The notes under the pieces are model-generated. The model saw only the letters and a program-made list of their open reading frames with translations. It was not told where the DNA came from and made no database searches. A DNA stretch of 64,000 nucleotides, from NCBI GenBank assembly GCA_024639005.1, contig JAHEJD010000002.1, forward strand, positions 1 to 64,000, given 5' to 3'. This DNA is from Chromatiaceae bacterium (GTDB lineage Bacteria > Pseudomonadota > Gammaproteobacteria > Chromatiales > Chromatiaceae). Of the stretch, positions 10,131-19,272 are shown one piece after another. A program made the translations under genes and the position numbers. Every line of letters starts with the position of its first letter. The stretch's first letter is position 1.

Positions 10131-10451
10131 CCGAATCCAGCCGTTGCCGCGCCGCTGGCGTCGCAACCCTCAAAAGTCACAGATTGGCGACCGTTTCATC
10201 GAAGGATTGGCGAAGCAAAGCCGGGGCACCGCTTATTGAGAATACGAGGCATTTGTCACCGACCCCTCTGAACCGCCTTTGAACCCCCCTTTGAAAGGCC
10301 CCATTTGACCTTGCGCAACCAGCCTGGCCGCTGGCGAATTTCGGGGTTGGCTTTGCGCCCCTTAAGCCCTAGTATTTTTCCTAGATTTCGACACACATGC
10401 GTCTCGGGAAGAAAGTCCCCCGCGGGGGCTGCTGGCGAAAAGGAGGTAGCG

Positions 10452-11216
10452 GTGTTCGAATGGATCTACAGCCCCGAGGCCTGGATAGCCTTGGTGACCC
10501 TGACATCCCTGGAAATCGTCCTGGGTATCGACAACATCATCTTCATTTCCATCCTGGTAAGCCGGCTGCCCGAGCATCAGCGCGACAGCGCGCGGATCAT
10601 AGGCCTGTCGCTAGCCATGATCACCCGGCTGCTCCTGCTGCTGTCGCTGGCCTGGATGATGCGCCTGACCGAACCCCTGTTCACGGTCCTGGCGCAAGAT
10701 ATCTCCGGGCGCGACCTGATCCTGATCGTGGGCGGGCTGTTCCTGCTGTGGAAGAGCGCCCAGGAGATATGGGAGAGTCTGGAGGGTGAGGAGGACACCG
10801 AGACCGGCAAGCCCGGGGCGGCGGTTGCGAGCTACGGGATGGTTCTGGTGCAAATCGCCATCATCGACATTGTCTTCTCCCTCGACTCGGTCATTACCGC
10901 GGTCGGCATGGTCGACATCATACCGGTCATGGTGATCGCCATAGTCATCGCCGTGGCCATCATGATGCTCGCGGCCAAGCCCATCGGCGAGTTCGTGGAT
11001 CGTCACCCGAGCATCAAGATGCTGGCCTTGAGCTTCCTGATCCTGGTAGGCGTGGTGCTCCTCGGCGAGGGCTTGGATCTACACGTCCCCAAGGGCTACG
11101 TCTACTTCGCCATGGCTTTCGCCTTCGCAGTGGAGATGATCAACATCCGCATGCGGAAGAAGCGGGCCGAGCCGGTCCACCTGCATAAGACCATACCCGG
11201 GGAAAAGGGCGACTGA
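10452..11216 (+). CDS. TerC-family integral membrane protein
   Basis: GTG start after AGGAGGT; LEIVLGIDNIIFI and IDIVFSLDSVITAVGM motifs. Confidence 0.9.
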   Translation: MFEWIYSPEAWIALVTLTSLEIVLGIDNIIFISILVSRLPEHQRDSARIIGLSLAMITRLLLLLSLAWMMRLTEPLFTVLAQDISGRDLILIVGGLFLLWKSAQEIWESLEGEEDTETGKPGAAVASYGMVLVQIAIIDIVFSLDSVITAVGMVDIIPVMVIAIVIAVAIMMLAAKPIGEFVDRHPSIKMLALSFLILVGVVLLGEGLDLHVPKGYVYFAMAFAFAVEMINIRMRKKRAEPVHLHKTIPGEKGD

Positions 11217-11540
11217 TGCAGGGGTGAACGCTTGTCGGACCGCGGGGAAACCGCCGGTGAGCGGCGCGCTGGAATGCGCGTCTTTGCCGGTGCACGGGGG
11301 TCCGCCGCGAAGGGTAAATGGGTAAGCCAAGGAAAGCTTGACCGATACTTGGGTCGCGCCGCTCTGTAAAAAACGGATAACCTTTAGACCGGCAAGGCCC
11401 CGGTAGAGCAGGAAGGGCGGTAGGTTCCTCGACTGCCGCATCCCGAGGCGAGTAGGATGGATGAACCGTCTTTTCGCACGACGGCCGTCCCCCCTCGCGT
11501 TCGTCAGAACCCCTGGTCGGCCGTCGATTTGACCTGAGAA

Positions 11541-11957
11541 GTGGCCCCCAGAGACATTCCAGGGCTTGAATCCGGCGTCAAGGTGAGTTCCAAGTACTGG
11601 ATGGTGCTCGGTCAAATCGCCGTTATCGATATCGTCTTTTCGTTGCGTTCCGTCATCACCGCGGTCGGCATGGTCGACGACGTCGGCGTGATGGTCATCG
11701 TCATCGCTGTGGGTGTCATGATGTTCGCGGCCAAAGGAATCGGCGAATTCGTCGATGCTCACCCCAGCATCAAGATGCTGGCTCTGAGCCTCCTCATCCT
11801 TGTCAGTGTCGTGCTGATCGGCGAGGGCTGGGATATGCATATCCCCAAGGGTTACATCTACTTCGCGATGGCCTTTTGCTTCCTGGTCGAGATGATGAAC
11901 ATACGGATGCGCAAGAAACGCGCACGGCCCGTCGCCCTGCACGGACCTAGGGCATAG
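11541..11957 (+). pseudogene. Half-length TerC paralog lacking the N-terminal half
   Basis: IAVIDIVFSLRSVITAVGM...HPSIKMLALSLLILVSVVLIGEG matches only the C-terminal half of the neighbouring TerC; conserved Asp replaced by Arg. Confidence 0.75.
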
Positions 11958-12064
11958 GTCACGATCGGGGCCCGATGGACAGCGGCCCCGGGACCGGCCC
12001 GCGGATTGTACCGTGAAGCACAATGGGTGATAACATCACGCGAATGTCGTTGATGGGAGGCCCA

Positions 12065-12262
12065 ATGAGCAGTCGCAAAGAACGCGCCTATGAAGTACGT
12101 CAGCGAGAGGCGGGGCTGCGAAAGGTCTGCGTCTGGGTGCCTGAAAGAGACGTTGAGCGCCTCAGGATCTACGCCGAAAGACTGCGCAAGGCGCCGGTGG
12201 TGTCGACGGCAGTGCACAAACCGGCCGCTCCGATAAGCGAAACAGACCCGTCCCTCACCTAG
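12065..12262 (+). CDS. Small DUF3018/MazE-like antitoxin-type protein
   Basis: 65 aa; RQREAGLRKVCVWVPERDVERLRIYAERLR resembles RHH-type small antitoxins. Confidence 0.5.
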   Translation: MSSRKERAYEVRQREAGLRKVCVWVPERDVERLRIYAERLRKAPVVSTAVHKPAAPISETDPSLT

Positions 12263-12559
12263 CCGAAACCTGCGCGTGGCAGCGAACAGGGCGGGACTTC
12301 ACCTGGAGGGCAGCGCGTCCATGTTTGACTCCGGCGAATGAATCAACAATTCTTGGGGTTGGGGAAAACCGGCATGGGCTAAACGTTCTGCCCGGCACTC
12401 CTTGCCGAACGTCCGCGGGGCGCGATCTGGCAAGCCAACCGCGACTCAGGGCTGTCGCAACTTCTTTTAACCAGAGGGCTGCACCACTTGGAAATCGGGC
12501 GACACTTGCGCAGGGGCCAACCCGCACGATCTTCCTCGTCCCGGCGACCCTGGTCCGGG

Positions 12560-13924
12560 GTGCACAAGATCCGCCGCGGACTGGACCTGCCGATCGGCGG
12601 GACGCCCGAGTCGGTGATCGAGGACGCCGCGCCTGTCACCCACGTGGCCCTGCTGGCGGAGGACTTCCCCGGTCTCAAACCAGGCATGGAGGTGCAGGTC
12701 GGTGACCAGGTGCGCTGCGGCCAGCGCCTGTTGCATGATAAATCCGCACCCGACGTGAGTTTCGCCTCCCCGGTCGCCGGACGGATCACCGCCATCAACC
12801 GCGGCGAGCGCCGCAGGCTGCTCTCCGTCGTCATCGAAGTCTCCCCGGGAGGGCATTCGGGCCACGGAGGGGATACCGGCTTCGACAGCTTTACCGGCGC
12901 GCCACCAGAGAAACTCAGCGGCGCCGACGTCAGCGCATTGCTCCTCGAGGCGGGACTCTGGACGGCGTTCCGGACGCGTCCGTACTCGCGGATCCCGCCG
13001 CCCGGGTCGGCGCCGAGCGCCATCTTCGTCACGGCGATGGACACGCATCCACTGGCGCCCGATCCGGAGGTGGTGCTGCAAGGACGCGAGGCGGACTTCG
13101 GACTGGGCCTGTCTGTGCTTACCCGCCTCACGCCCGGCTACACTTATCTGTGCACCCGCGCACGCACGCGCCTGCGCACGCCGCCGGGCAGCGACATTCG
13201 CCACGAGCGCTTCGAGGGCCCACACCCGGCGGGTGTCCCCGGGACCCACATCCAACAAGTGGAACCGGTGCACCGGGAAAAGATCGTCTGGCATATCGGC
13301 TATCAGGACGTGGTCGCCATCGGCAGGCTGTTTGCCACCGGCCACCTTGACAGCAGCCGCATCATTGCCCTCGCCGGCCCCGGGATTCGCCGACCGCGCC
13401 TGGTTCGCACCCACCTCGGGGCACGCATCAACGAACTCCTCGCGGATGAACTCATGCCCGGCCGACAGCGCGTCATTGCCGGGTCGGTGCTCGGCGGGCA
13501 CGCGGTCGATGGCGATATCACGGGTTACCTGGGGCGCTACCATAATCAGATATCCGTGCTGCCAGAGGGCGACCAGCGGGAGATCCTCGGCTGGCTCAAA
13601 CCCGGGGCCCGGATGTTTTCTGCGACCGGCGCGTTCTGGTCTGCGCTGGTTCGCCCGCGCCGTTTCGACTTCAGCACCTCGACCAACGGCGACGCGCGCC
13701 CAATGGTACCCATCGGCACCTACGAACAGGTGATGCCGATGGACATCGAGGCGACGTTTCTGTTGCGTGCACTGATCGCCGGCGACCTGGAGCTGGCGGA
13801 GCAGTTGGGTTGCCTGGAGCTGGACGAGGAGGACCTGGCCCTGGCCACCTTCGTGTGTCCGGGCAAATACGAATACGGGCCGATGCTGCGCGACGTGCTC
13901 GAGCGCATACGCGAGGACCTCTAA
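12560..13924 (+). CDS. nqrA: Na+-translocating NADH:quinone reductase subunit A
   Basis: VHKIRRGLDLPIGGTPES start; first gene of the nqrABCDEF order; GTG start inferred. Confidence 0.93.
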   Translation: MHKIRRGLDLPIGGTPESVIEDAAPVTHVALLAEDFPGLKPGMEVQVGDQVRCGQRLLHDKSAPDVSFASPVAGRITAINRGERRRLLSVVIEVSPGGHSGHGGDTGFDSFTGAPPEKLSGADVSALLLEAGLWTAFRTRPYSRIPPPGSAPSAIFVTAMDTHPLAPDPEVVLQGREADFGLGLSVLTRLTPGYTYLCTRARTRLRTPPGSDIRHERFEGPHPAGVPGTHIQQVEPVHREKIVWHIGYQDVVAIGRLFATGHLDSSRIIALAGPGIRRPRLVRTHLGARINELLADELMPGRQRVIAGSVLGGHAVDGDITGYLGRYHNQISVLPEGDQREILGWLKPGARMFSATGAFWSALVRPRRFDFSTSTNGDARPMVPIGTYEQVMPMDIEATFLLRALIAGDLELAEQLGCLELDEEDLALATFVCPGKYEYGPMLRDVLERIREDL

Positions 13925-15153
13925 TGGGTTTCTTCCGCAGATTCCTCGATCGCCAGGGCAGGCATTTCGATTCAGGCGGCCGCCTCGAGCGCTTCCAGCC
14001 GCTGTGGGAGGCGCTGGATTCGTTCTTCTACACCTCGGGCAAGGTGACCCGCGGCAGCGTCCATCTGCGCGATGGCCTGGACCTCAAGCGCATGATGATC
14101 ATCGTGGTCATCGCACTGCTGCCCTGCGTGTTCTGGGGCATGTACAACACGGGCCTGCAGGCCAACCTGGCGCTCGACCCGGGGCGCGGCGGGGACCTGA
14201 TTGGTTGGCGCTACGCCCTCATCGATTGGTTCGGGGTCGGCTACGACCCGGGCAGCGTGCTGGCCAACCTGGTCCACGGTGCGGTCTATTTCATCCCACT
14301 CTACGTGGTGACCATGGTAGTGGGCGGTACCTGGGAGGTGTTGTTCTCGATCGTGCGCAGACACCCGATCAACGAGGGTTTCTTCGTCACCGGCCTGCTC
14401 TTCCCGCTGATCCTGCCGGCCACGACGCCACTGTGGCAGGCGGCCATCGGCATTACCTGGGGCGTAGTGATCGCCAAAGAGGTGTTCGGCGGCACCGGCA
14501 TGAATTTTCTCAACCCGGCGCTGGTGGCCCGCGCCAGCCTTTTCTATTCCTACCCGATCCAGATCACTGGCGATCAGGTGTGGACGCCGCTCGCGGCGGA
14601 TTACTGGTACGACGGCTACAGCGGCGCCACGCCCCTGGCGCAGCTGAAGCAGGACGCCCTGCCCTCTGACAGCTTCGGGGTCTCTTGGTGGGATAGCTTC
14701 CTGGGCCTTGAACTGGGCTCCCTTGGTGAAACCTCGGCGGCCGCCTGCCTCATCGGGTTAGTGATCCTGCTCTACACGCGGGTCGCGTCATGGCGTGTCA
14801 TGGCAGGCGTCACTATCGGGACGGTGATCATGGCATCCCTGTTGAACGTCATCGGCTCCGACACCAATCCGATGTTTGCGGTACCGTTCTGGTGGCATTT
14901 CGTACTCGGCAGCTGGGCATTTGCCACGGTCTTCATGGTCACCGATCCTGTGACATCGGCATGGACCGAACGCGGCAAATGGATCTACGGCCTGATGATC
15001 GGCCTGCTGATCGTGCTGGTGCGCGTGGTCAACCCCGCCTATCCGGAGTCGGTGATGTTGGTGATACTGTTCATGAACGTGTTCGCGCCGCTGATCGATC
15101 ACTATGTGGTGAAGGCGAACATCCGCAGGAGGCTGCGCCGCAGTGAAGGTTGA
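13924..15153 (+). CDS. nqrB: NQR subunit B
   Basis: MGFFRRFLDRQGRHF; SGATPLAQLK covalent-FMN motif; multiple TM helices. Confidence 0.95.
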   Translation: MGFFRRFLDRQGRHFDSGGRLERFQPLWEALDSFFYTSGKVTRGSVHLRDGLDLKRMMIIVVIALLPCVFWGMYNTGLQANLALDPGRGGDLIGWRYALIDWFGVGYDPGSVLANLVHGAVYFIPLYVVTMVVGGTWEVLFSIVRRHPINEGFFVTGLLFPLILPATTPLWQAAIGITWGVVIAKEVFGGTGMNFLNPALVARASLFYSYPIQITGDQVWTPLAADYWYDGYSGATPLAQLKQDALPSDSFGVSWWDSFLGLELGSLGETSAAACLIGLVILLYTRVASWRVMAGVTIGTVIMASLLNVIGSDTNPMFAVPFWWHFVLGSWAFATVFMVTDPVTSAWTERGKWIYGLMIGLLIVLVRVVNPAYPESVMLVILFMNVFAPLIDHYVVKANIRRRLRRSEG

Positions 15154-15925
15154 TTCCCCCCTCTACACCCTGGCCTTCGCCACCCTGGTGTGTGTGGTCT
15201 GCGCGCTCTTCGTCTCCGCCGCCAGTGTGCTGCTCAAGGATCGCCAGGAGGTCAACCGTCTGCTCTACCTGCGCAAGAATGTGTTGCAGGCGGCCGGGCT
15301 GACCGAGCCGGGCCAACGGCTATCGACCGAGCAGGCCCTCACGCTGTTCAACCGTCGTATCCAGCCCCGCCTGGTGGATCTGCGCAGTGGCGAGTACGTC
15401 AGCGGCAGGGATGTCGAGAGCTATCAACAGCGCGCGGCGCGCAGCGATCCCGAAATCAGCCGCGCGGCGGACGACAACCCGGCCGGGGTGCGCCGGATAC
15501 CGCATCTGGCCAAGGTGTACCTGGTCGAAGACAAAGGTAGTGTCAGTCATGTGGTGATCCCGGTGGAGGGCCTGGGACTGTACGGCACCCTCTACGGTTT
15601 CCTCGCCCTGGAGCGCGACACCCGCACCATTGCCGGCATCGCCTTCTACGAGAACCGCGAGACACCGGGGCTGGGTGGCGAGGTCGATAATCCGCGCTGG
15701 CGCGCGCTCTGGCCGGGGCGCCAGGCGTTCGACGACCAATGGCAGCCGGCCATCCAACTGGTGAAGGGACAGGTCGGGGGCCCGGCGGAGAACCCCTACG
15801 AGGTCGATGCGCTGTCAGGCGCCACCATTACCAGCAATGCGGTGACCGAACTGCTGCGCTTCTGGCTCAGCGGGCAGGGTTTCGGCCCCTACCTCGAGAA
15901 AGCACGCAGCCGGGGGGTGTTCTGA
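15143..15925 (+). CDS. nqrC: NQR subunit C
   Basis: FMN-binding [10 protein letters not shown] motif; N-terminal TM helix. Confidence 0.95.
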   Translation: MKVDSPLYTLAFATLVCVVCALFVSAASVLLKDRQEVNRLLYLRKNVLQAAGLTEPGQRLSTEQALTLFNRRIQPRLVDLRSGEYVSGRDVESYQQRAARSDPEISRAADDNPAGVRRIPHLAKVYLVEDKGSVSHVVIPVEGLGLYGTLYGFLALERDTRTIAGIAFYENRETPGLGGEVDNPRWRALWPGRQAFDDQWQPAIQLVKGQVGGPAENPYEVDALSGATITSNAVTELLRFWLSGQGFGPYLEKARSRGVF

Positions 15926-15926
15926 G

Positions 15927-16577
15927 ATGAAATGGCTGCCCGAACGCGAATGGCTGGGCAAACGCGAATGGCGGGCGATGGCCGACCCCGTCTTCGACAA
16001 CAACCCGATCCTGCTGCAGATGCTCGGGATCTGTTCCGCGCTCGCGGTAACGACCAAGATGGACAAGGCCCTGGTGCTGGGGGTCAGCGTGATCGTGGTC
16101 GCCGGCCTGGCCTCGCTGGTGGTCAGCCTGATACGCAAGATCACGCCCCACACGATCCGCATCATCGTCCAGCTCGCCATCATTTCCTCGCTGGTCATCG
16201 TGGTCGATCAGGTGCTCAAGGCCTACCTGTACGAAATCAGCCTCGAGTTGTCGGTGTTCGTCGGCCTGATCATCACCAACTGCCTGATCCTGGGTCGAAC
16301 CGAAGGCTTCGCGATGCAGAACCCGCCCTGGATCAGTTTCATCGACGGCATCGGCAATGGACTGGGCTATGCGGTGCTGCTGCTGATCGTCGGCTTCGTA
16401 CGCGAACTCCTGGGTAGCGGGCGGCTGTTCGGCTACCCGGTACTGACACCCGTCAATGAGGGTGGCTGGTATACCCCGGCCGGCATGTTCCTGTTGGCGC
16501 CGGCGGCGTTCTTTATCATCGCCGCGATCATTTGGGCACTGCGCGCCTGGAAACCCGAGCAGCAGGAAAAGGATTGA
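15927..16577 (+). CDS. nqrD: NQR subunit D
   Basis: NqrD/RnfE-type membrane protein: [27 protein letters not shown]. Confidence 0.94.
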   Translation: MKWLPEREWLGKREWRAMADPVFDNNPILLQMLGICSALAVTTKMDKALVLGVSVIVVAGLASLVVSLIRKITPHTIRIIVQLAIISSLVIVVDQVLKAYLYEISLELSVFVGLIITNCLILGRTEGFAMQNPPWISFIDGIGNGLGYAVLLLIVGFVRELLGSGRLFGYPVLTPVNEGGWYTPAGMFLLAPAAFFIIAAIIWALRAWKPEQQEKD

Positions 16578-17194
16578 TGCTCGAGCACTATCTCAACCTT
16601 GCGATCAGGGCCATGTTCGTCGAGAACATGGCCCTGGTGTTCTTCCTCGGTATCTGTTCGTTCCTGGCGGTGTCGCGCAAGGTCGAGACGGCCCTCGGGC
16701 TGGGTATTGCGGTGGTGTTCGTCGAGACCCTGACCGTGCCGCTGAACAACCTGCTGCTCAACCACCTACTGGCGGAGGGCGCGCTTGGGCGGCTGCATCC
16801 CGGATTTGCCGATGTCGACCTGACTTTTCTGTCGTTCATTGTGTTCATCAGCACCATCGCAGCAACGGTGCAGATCGTGGAGATGGTGCTGGACCGCCAT
16901 TTCCCGGCCCTGCACATGTCGCTGGGCGTCTTCCTGCCCTTGATCGCGGTCAACTGCGCCATACTCGGCGGGTCGCTGTTCATGAGCGAACGCGACTATG
17001 ATTTTGTCGAGAGCGTGGTGTTCGGTTTCGGCGCGGGGTTTGGCTTCCTGCTCGCGATCGTCGCGCTGGCGGCGATCCGCGAGCGCCTGACCTACAGTAA
17101 CCCGCCGGCTGGGCTGCGTGGCCTCGGCATCACCTTTGTCAGCGTCGGTCTGATGTCGATCGGCTTCTTGATGTTCTCCGGGATTCAGCTTTGA
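16577..17194 (+). CDS. nqrE: NQR subunit E
   Basis: [33 protein letters not shown]; NqrE/RnfA family. Confidence 0.94.
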   Translation: MLEHYLNLAIRAMFVENMALVFFLGICSFLAVSRKVETALGLGIAVVFVETLTVPLNNLLLNHLLAEGALGRLHPGFADVDLTFLSFIVFISTIAATVQIVEMVLDRHFPALHMSLGVFLPLIAVNCAILGGSLFMSERDYDFVESVVFGFGAGFGFLLAIVALAAIRERLTYSNPPAGLRGLGITFVSVGLMSIGFLMFSGIQL

Positions 17195-17203
17195 GGTCTT
17201 GAG

Positions 17204-18448
17204 ATGCACGTGATTTTGCTTGGAGTCTCTACGTTTACGGCCGTCATCGTCACGCTGGTGGGGCTGCTGGTATGGGCCCGTCTGAAGCTGGTACCCGCGG
17301 GTGACGTGATGCTGCTGATCAACGATGAGCCCGGTGAGGCCTTGTCGGTGCAGGCCGGGCAGACGCTGTTGAACGCGCTGGCATCGCACAACGTGCATGT
17401 ACCGGCGGCCTGCGGCGGCAAAGGCACCTGCGGCATGTGTAAGGTCCAGGTAGAGGGTGCCGGCGAACCCTTGCCGACGGAGCGAGGATTCCTCACACGT
17501 GGCGACATCCTACAGGGCGCCCGGCTGGCCTGTCAGGTGAAACTGAAGTCCGATCTCAAGCTGGATCTGCCATCGGAGGTATTCAACGTCAGGCAATGGA
17601 CGTGCAAGGTGATATCCAACGAGAGCGTCGCGGATTTCATCAAGGAGCTGGTGCTGGCGCTGCCCGAGGGCGAAGAGGTACCGTTCGTCGCTGGTCAGTA
17701 CGTGCAGTTCGAGTGCCCGCCGAACAAAGTAGCCTACAAGGATTTCGACATCCCCGAACGTTTCCGCAAGAGCTGGGAGCGATCGGACCTTTGGCGCCAT
17801 GTCTCCATCTGCGACAAGCCGGTGACGCGCGCCTATTCCATGGCGAGCTATCCAGCGGAGAAAGGCCAGCTGAAGTTTGACATCAAGATCGCACCGCCAC
17901 CCACCGGCGTGCCGGATGCCCCGCCGGGCATCATGTCTTCCTACCTGTTTGGACTGAAACCGGGCGATGAATTAAGCGTGTCAGGCCCATTCGGCGAGTT
18001 CCGCGCGACCGACACCGCCGCCGAGATGATCTTTCTCGGCGGCGGCGCGGGCATGGGGCCTCTGCGGTCCATCATCTTCGATCAGGTATTGAGCAAAGGC
18101 AGCGACCGCAAGATCTCTTACTGGTATCGCGCCCACAGCCTGCGCGATGCGCTGTATCGCGAGGAGTTCGAGAAGCTGGCTGCGCGGCGCGAGAATTTCA
18201 CCTGGGACCTTTGTCTGTCTAAACCCGAGCCGGAGGACAACTGGACCGGCTATGCCGGCTATCTTCACAATTTTATCTACGATACCTATCTGAAGGACCA
18301 CCCGGCACCGGAAGACTGCGAGTACTATCTCTGCGGGCCGCGCGCCCTTTCCATCGGCGTACTGCAGTTGTTATTCGATCTGGGCGTAGACAATCGCAAT
18401 ATCTTCTTCGATAACTTCGCCGGCGAAGACCTGATCACGGCGAGCTGA
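17204..18448 (+). CDS. nqrF: NQR subunit F
   Basis: 2Fe-2S motif CGGKGTCGMC, FAD and NADH binding regions. Confidence 0.96.
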   Translation: MHVILLGVSTFTAVIVTLVGLLVWARLKLVPAGDVMLLINDEPGEALSVQAGQTLLNALASHNVHVPAACGGKGTCGMCKVQVEGAGEPLPTERGFLTRGDILQGARLACQVKLKSDLKLDLPSEVFNVRQWTCKVISNESVADFIKELVLALPEGEEVPFVAGQYVQFECPPNKVAYKDFDIPERFRKSWERSDLWRHVSICDKPVTRAYSMASYPAEKGQLKFDIKIAPPPTGVPDAPPGIMSSYLFGLKPGDELSVSGPFGEFRATDTAAEMIFLGGGAGMGPLRSIIFDQVLSKGSDRKISYWYRAHSLRDALYREEFEKLAARRENFTWDLCLSKPEPEDNWTGYAGYLHNFIYDTYLKDHPAPEDCEYYLCGPRALSIGVLQLLFDLGVDNRNIFFDNFAGEDLITAS

Positions 18449-18450
18449 GC

Positions 18451-18621
18451 ATGGCAATTATCGCGACTCTGGCCGTCTTCGCGCTGGCGATGCTTGGCCT
18501 CGCGCTCGGCCTGTTCCTCACCGGCCGTCCGCTGCGCGGCTCCTGTGGCGTTAGCCACGATGAAGCCTGCGAAGGCCGATCCCTGTCGTGTATGGTGTGT
18601 CCGAACCGACGCCGTCCGTGA
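18451..18621 (+). CDS. nqrM: NQR maturation protein NqrM (56 aa), not in the supplied ORF track
   Basis: Manual translation MAIIATLAVFALAMLGLALGLFLTGRPLRGSCGVSHDEACEGRSLSCMVCPNRRRP: one TM helix plus four Cys, immediately after nqrF. Confidence 0.88.
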   Translation: MAIIATLAVFALAMLGLALGLFLTGRPLRGSCGVSHDEACEGRSLSCMVCPNRRRP

Positions 18622-18716
18622 AAGAGCCAGTCATGAGGGTAGCCCGCTCTGGCGGTCCGAGGCGTTAGACTGGCACCCAGCGGAACCAGTGATCGCGAAA
18701 AGGCGGGGAGAAACGG

Positions 18717-19169
18717 ATGTTGGATTCGATTCGAAAACTGTTTTCTGGCGACACGGCGCAGACTGGCGACAATGAGGCAACGCTGCATCTGGCTGCCGCC
18801 ATTATCCTGATCGAAGTGGCCAAGTCTGATCGCAGCATTGACGACGAAGAGCTCCTTCGCCTGCGTGAAATGCTGAAACGCGACTGGCAGCTCAATGAGG
18901 CGGACCTGAGCGGCCTTATGGATGTCGCGCAGGATGCATCGAATGCCAACGCGTCGCTGAACGAGCATATCAAGCTGATCAACCGAAATTTCTCAGCAGC
19001 GCGCAAACTCGGTCTGGTCCGCAGCCTGTGGCAGGCGGCCTGTGCCGATGGCGATATCCACCACCGCGAGGACGTCTTCATCCAGCGCCTGGCGGACCTG
19101 TTGGAGGTACCGCAGGCTGAACTCATTCGCGCCAGGCAATGGGCACTTGATTCCGAAAAGGGAGAATGA
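18717..19169 (+). CDS. TerB-like (tellurite resistance/DUF533-type) helical protein
   Basis: HLAAAIILIEVAKSDRSIDDEELLRLREML and WQAACADGDIHHREDVFIQRLADLL. Confidence 0.8.
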   Translation: MLDSIRKLFSGDTAQTGDNEATLHLAAAIILIEVAKSDRSIDDEELLRLREMLKRDWQLNEADLSGLMDVAQDASNANASLNEHIKLINRNFSAARKLGLVRSLWQAACADGDIHHREDVFIQRLADLLEVPQAELIRARQWALDSEKGE

Positions 19170-19272
19170 CACCCGTATTCATGGTCTCGTCGTAACGTTG
19201 CTGGCGCTCGACGGACAATCGCCAGTCTTCCAAAACGCTCAAGATCATCGGCATGGGGCAAAGCGTCAAACC

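Noticed and set aside
10300-10451. Possible yybP-ykoY (Mn2+) riboswitch upstream of terC
   Set aside because: Looked for because TerC genes often carry one, but the characteristic conserved loops were not recognised; a Rfam/Infernal scan would be needed.
11079-12023. 314-aa minus-strand ORF across terC and the half-terC
   Set aside because: Asp/His-rich antisense shadow; repeats in it only reflect the TerC duplication.
12467-13543. 358-aa minus-strand ORF over nqrA
   Set aside because: Antisense to nqrA with no recognisable domain.
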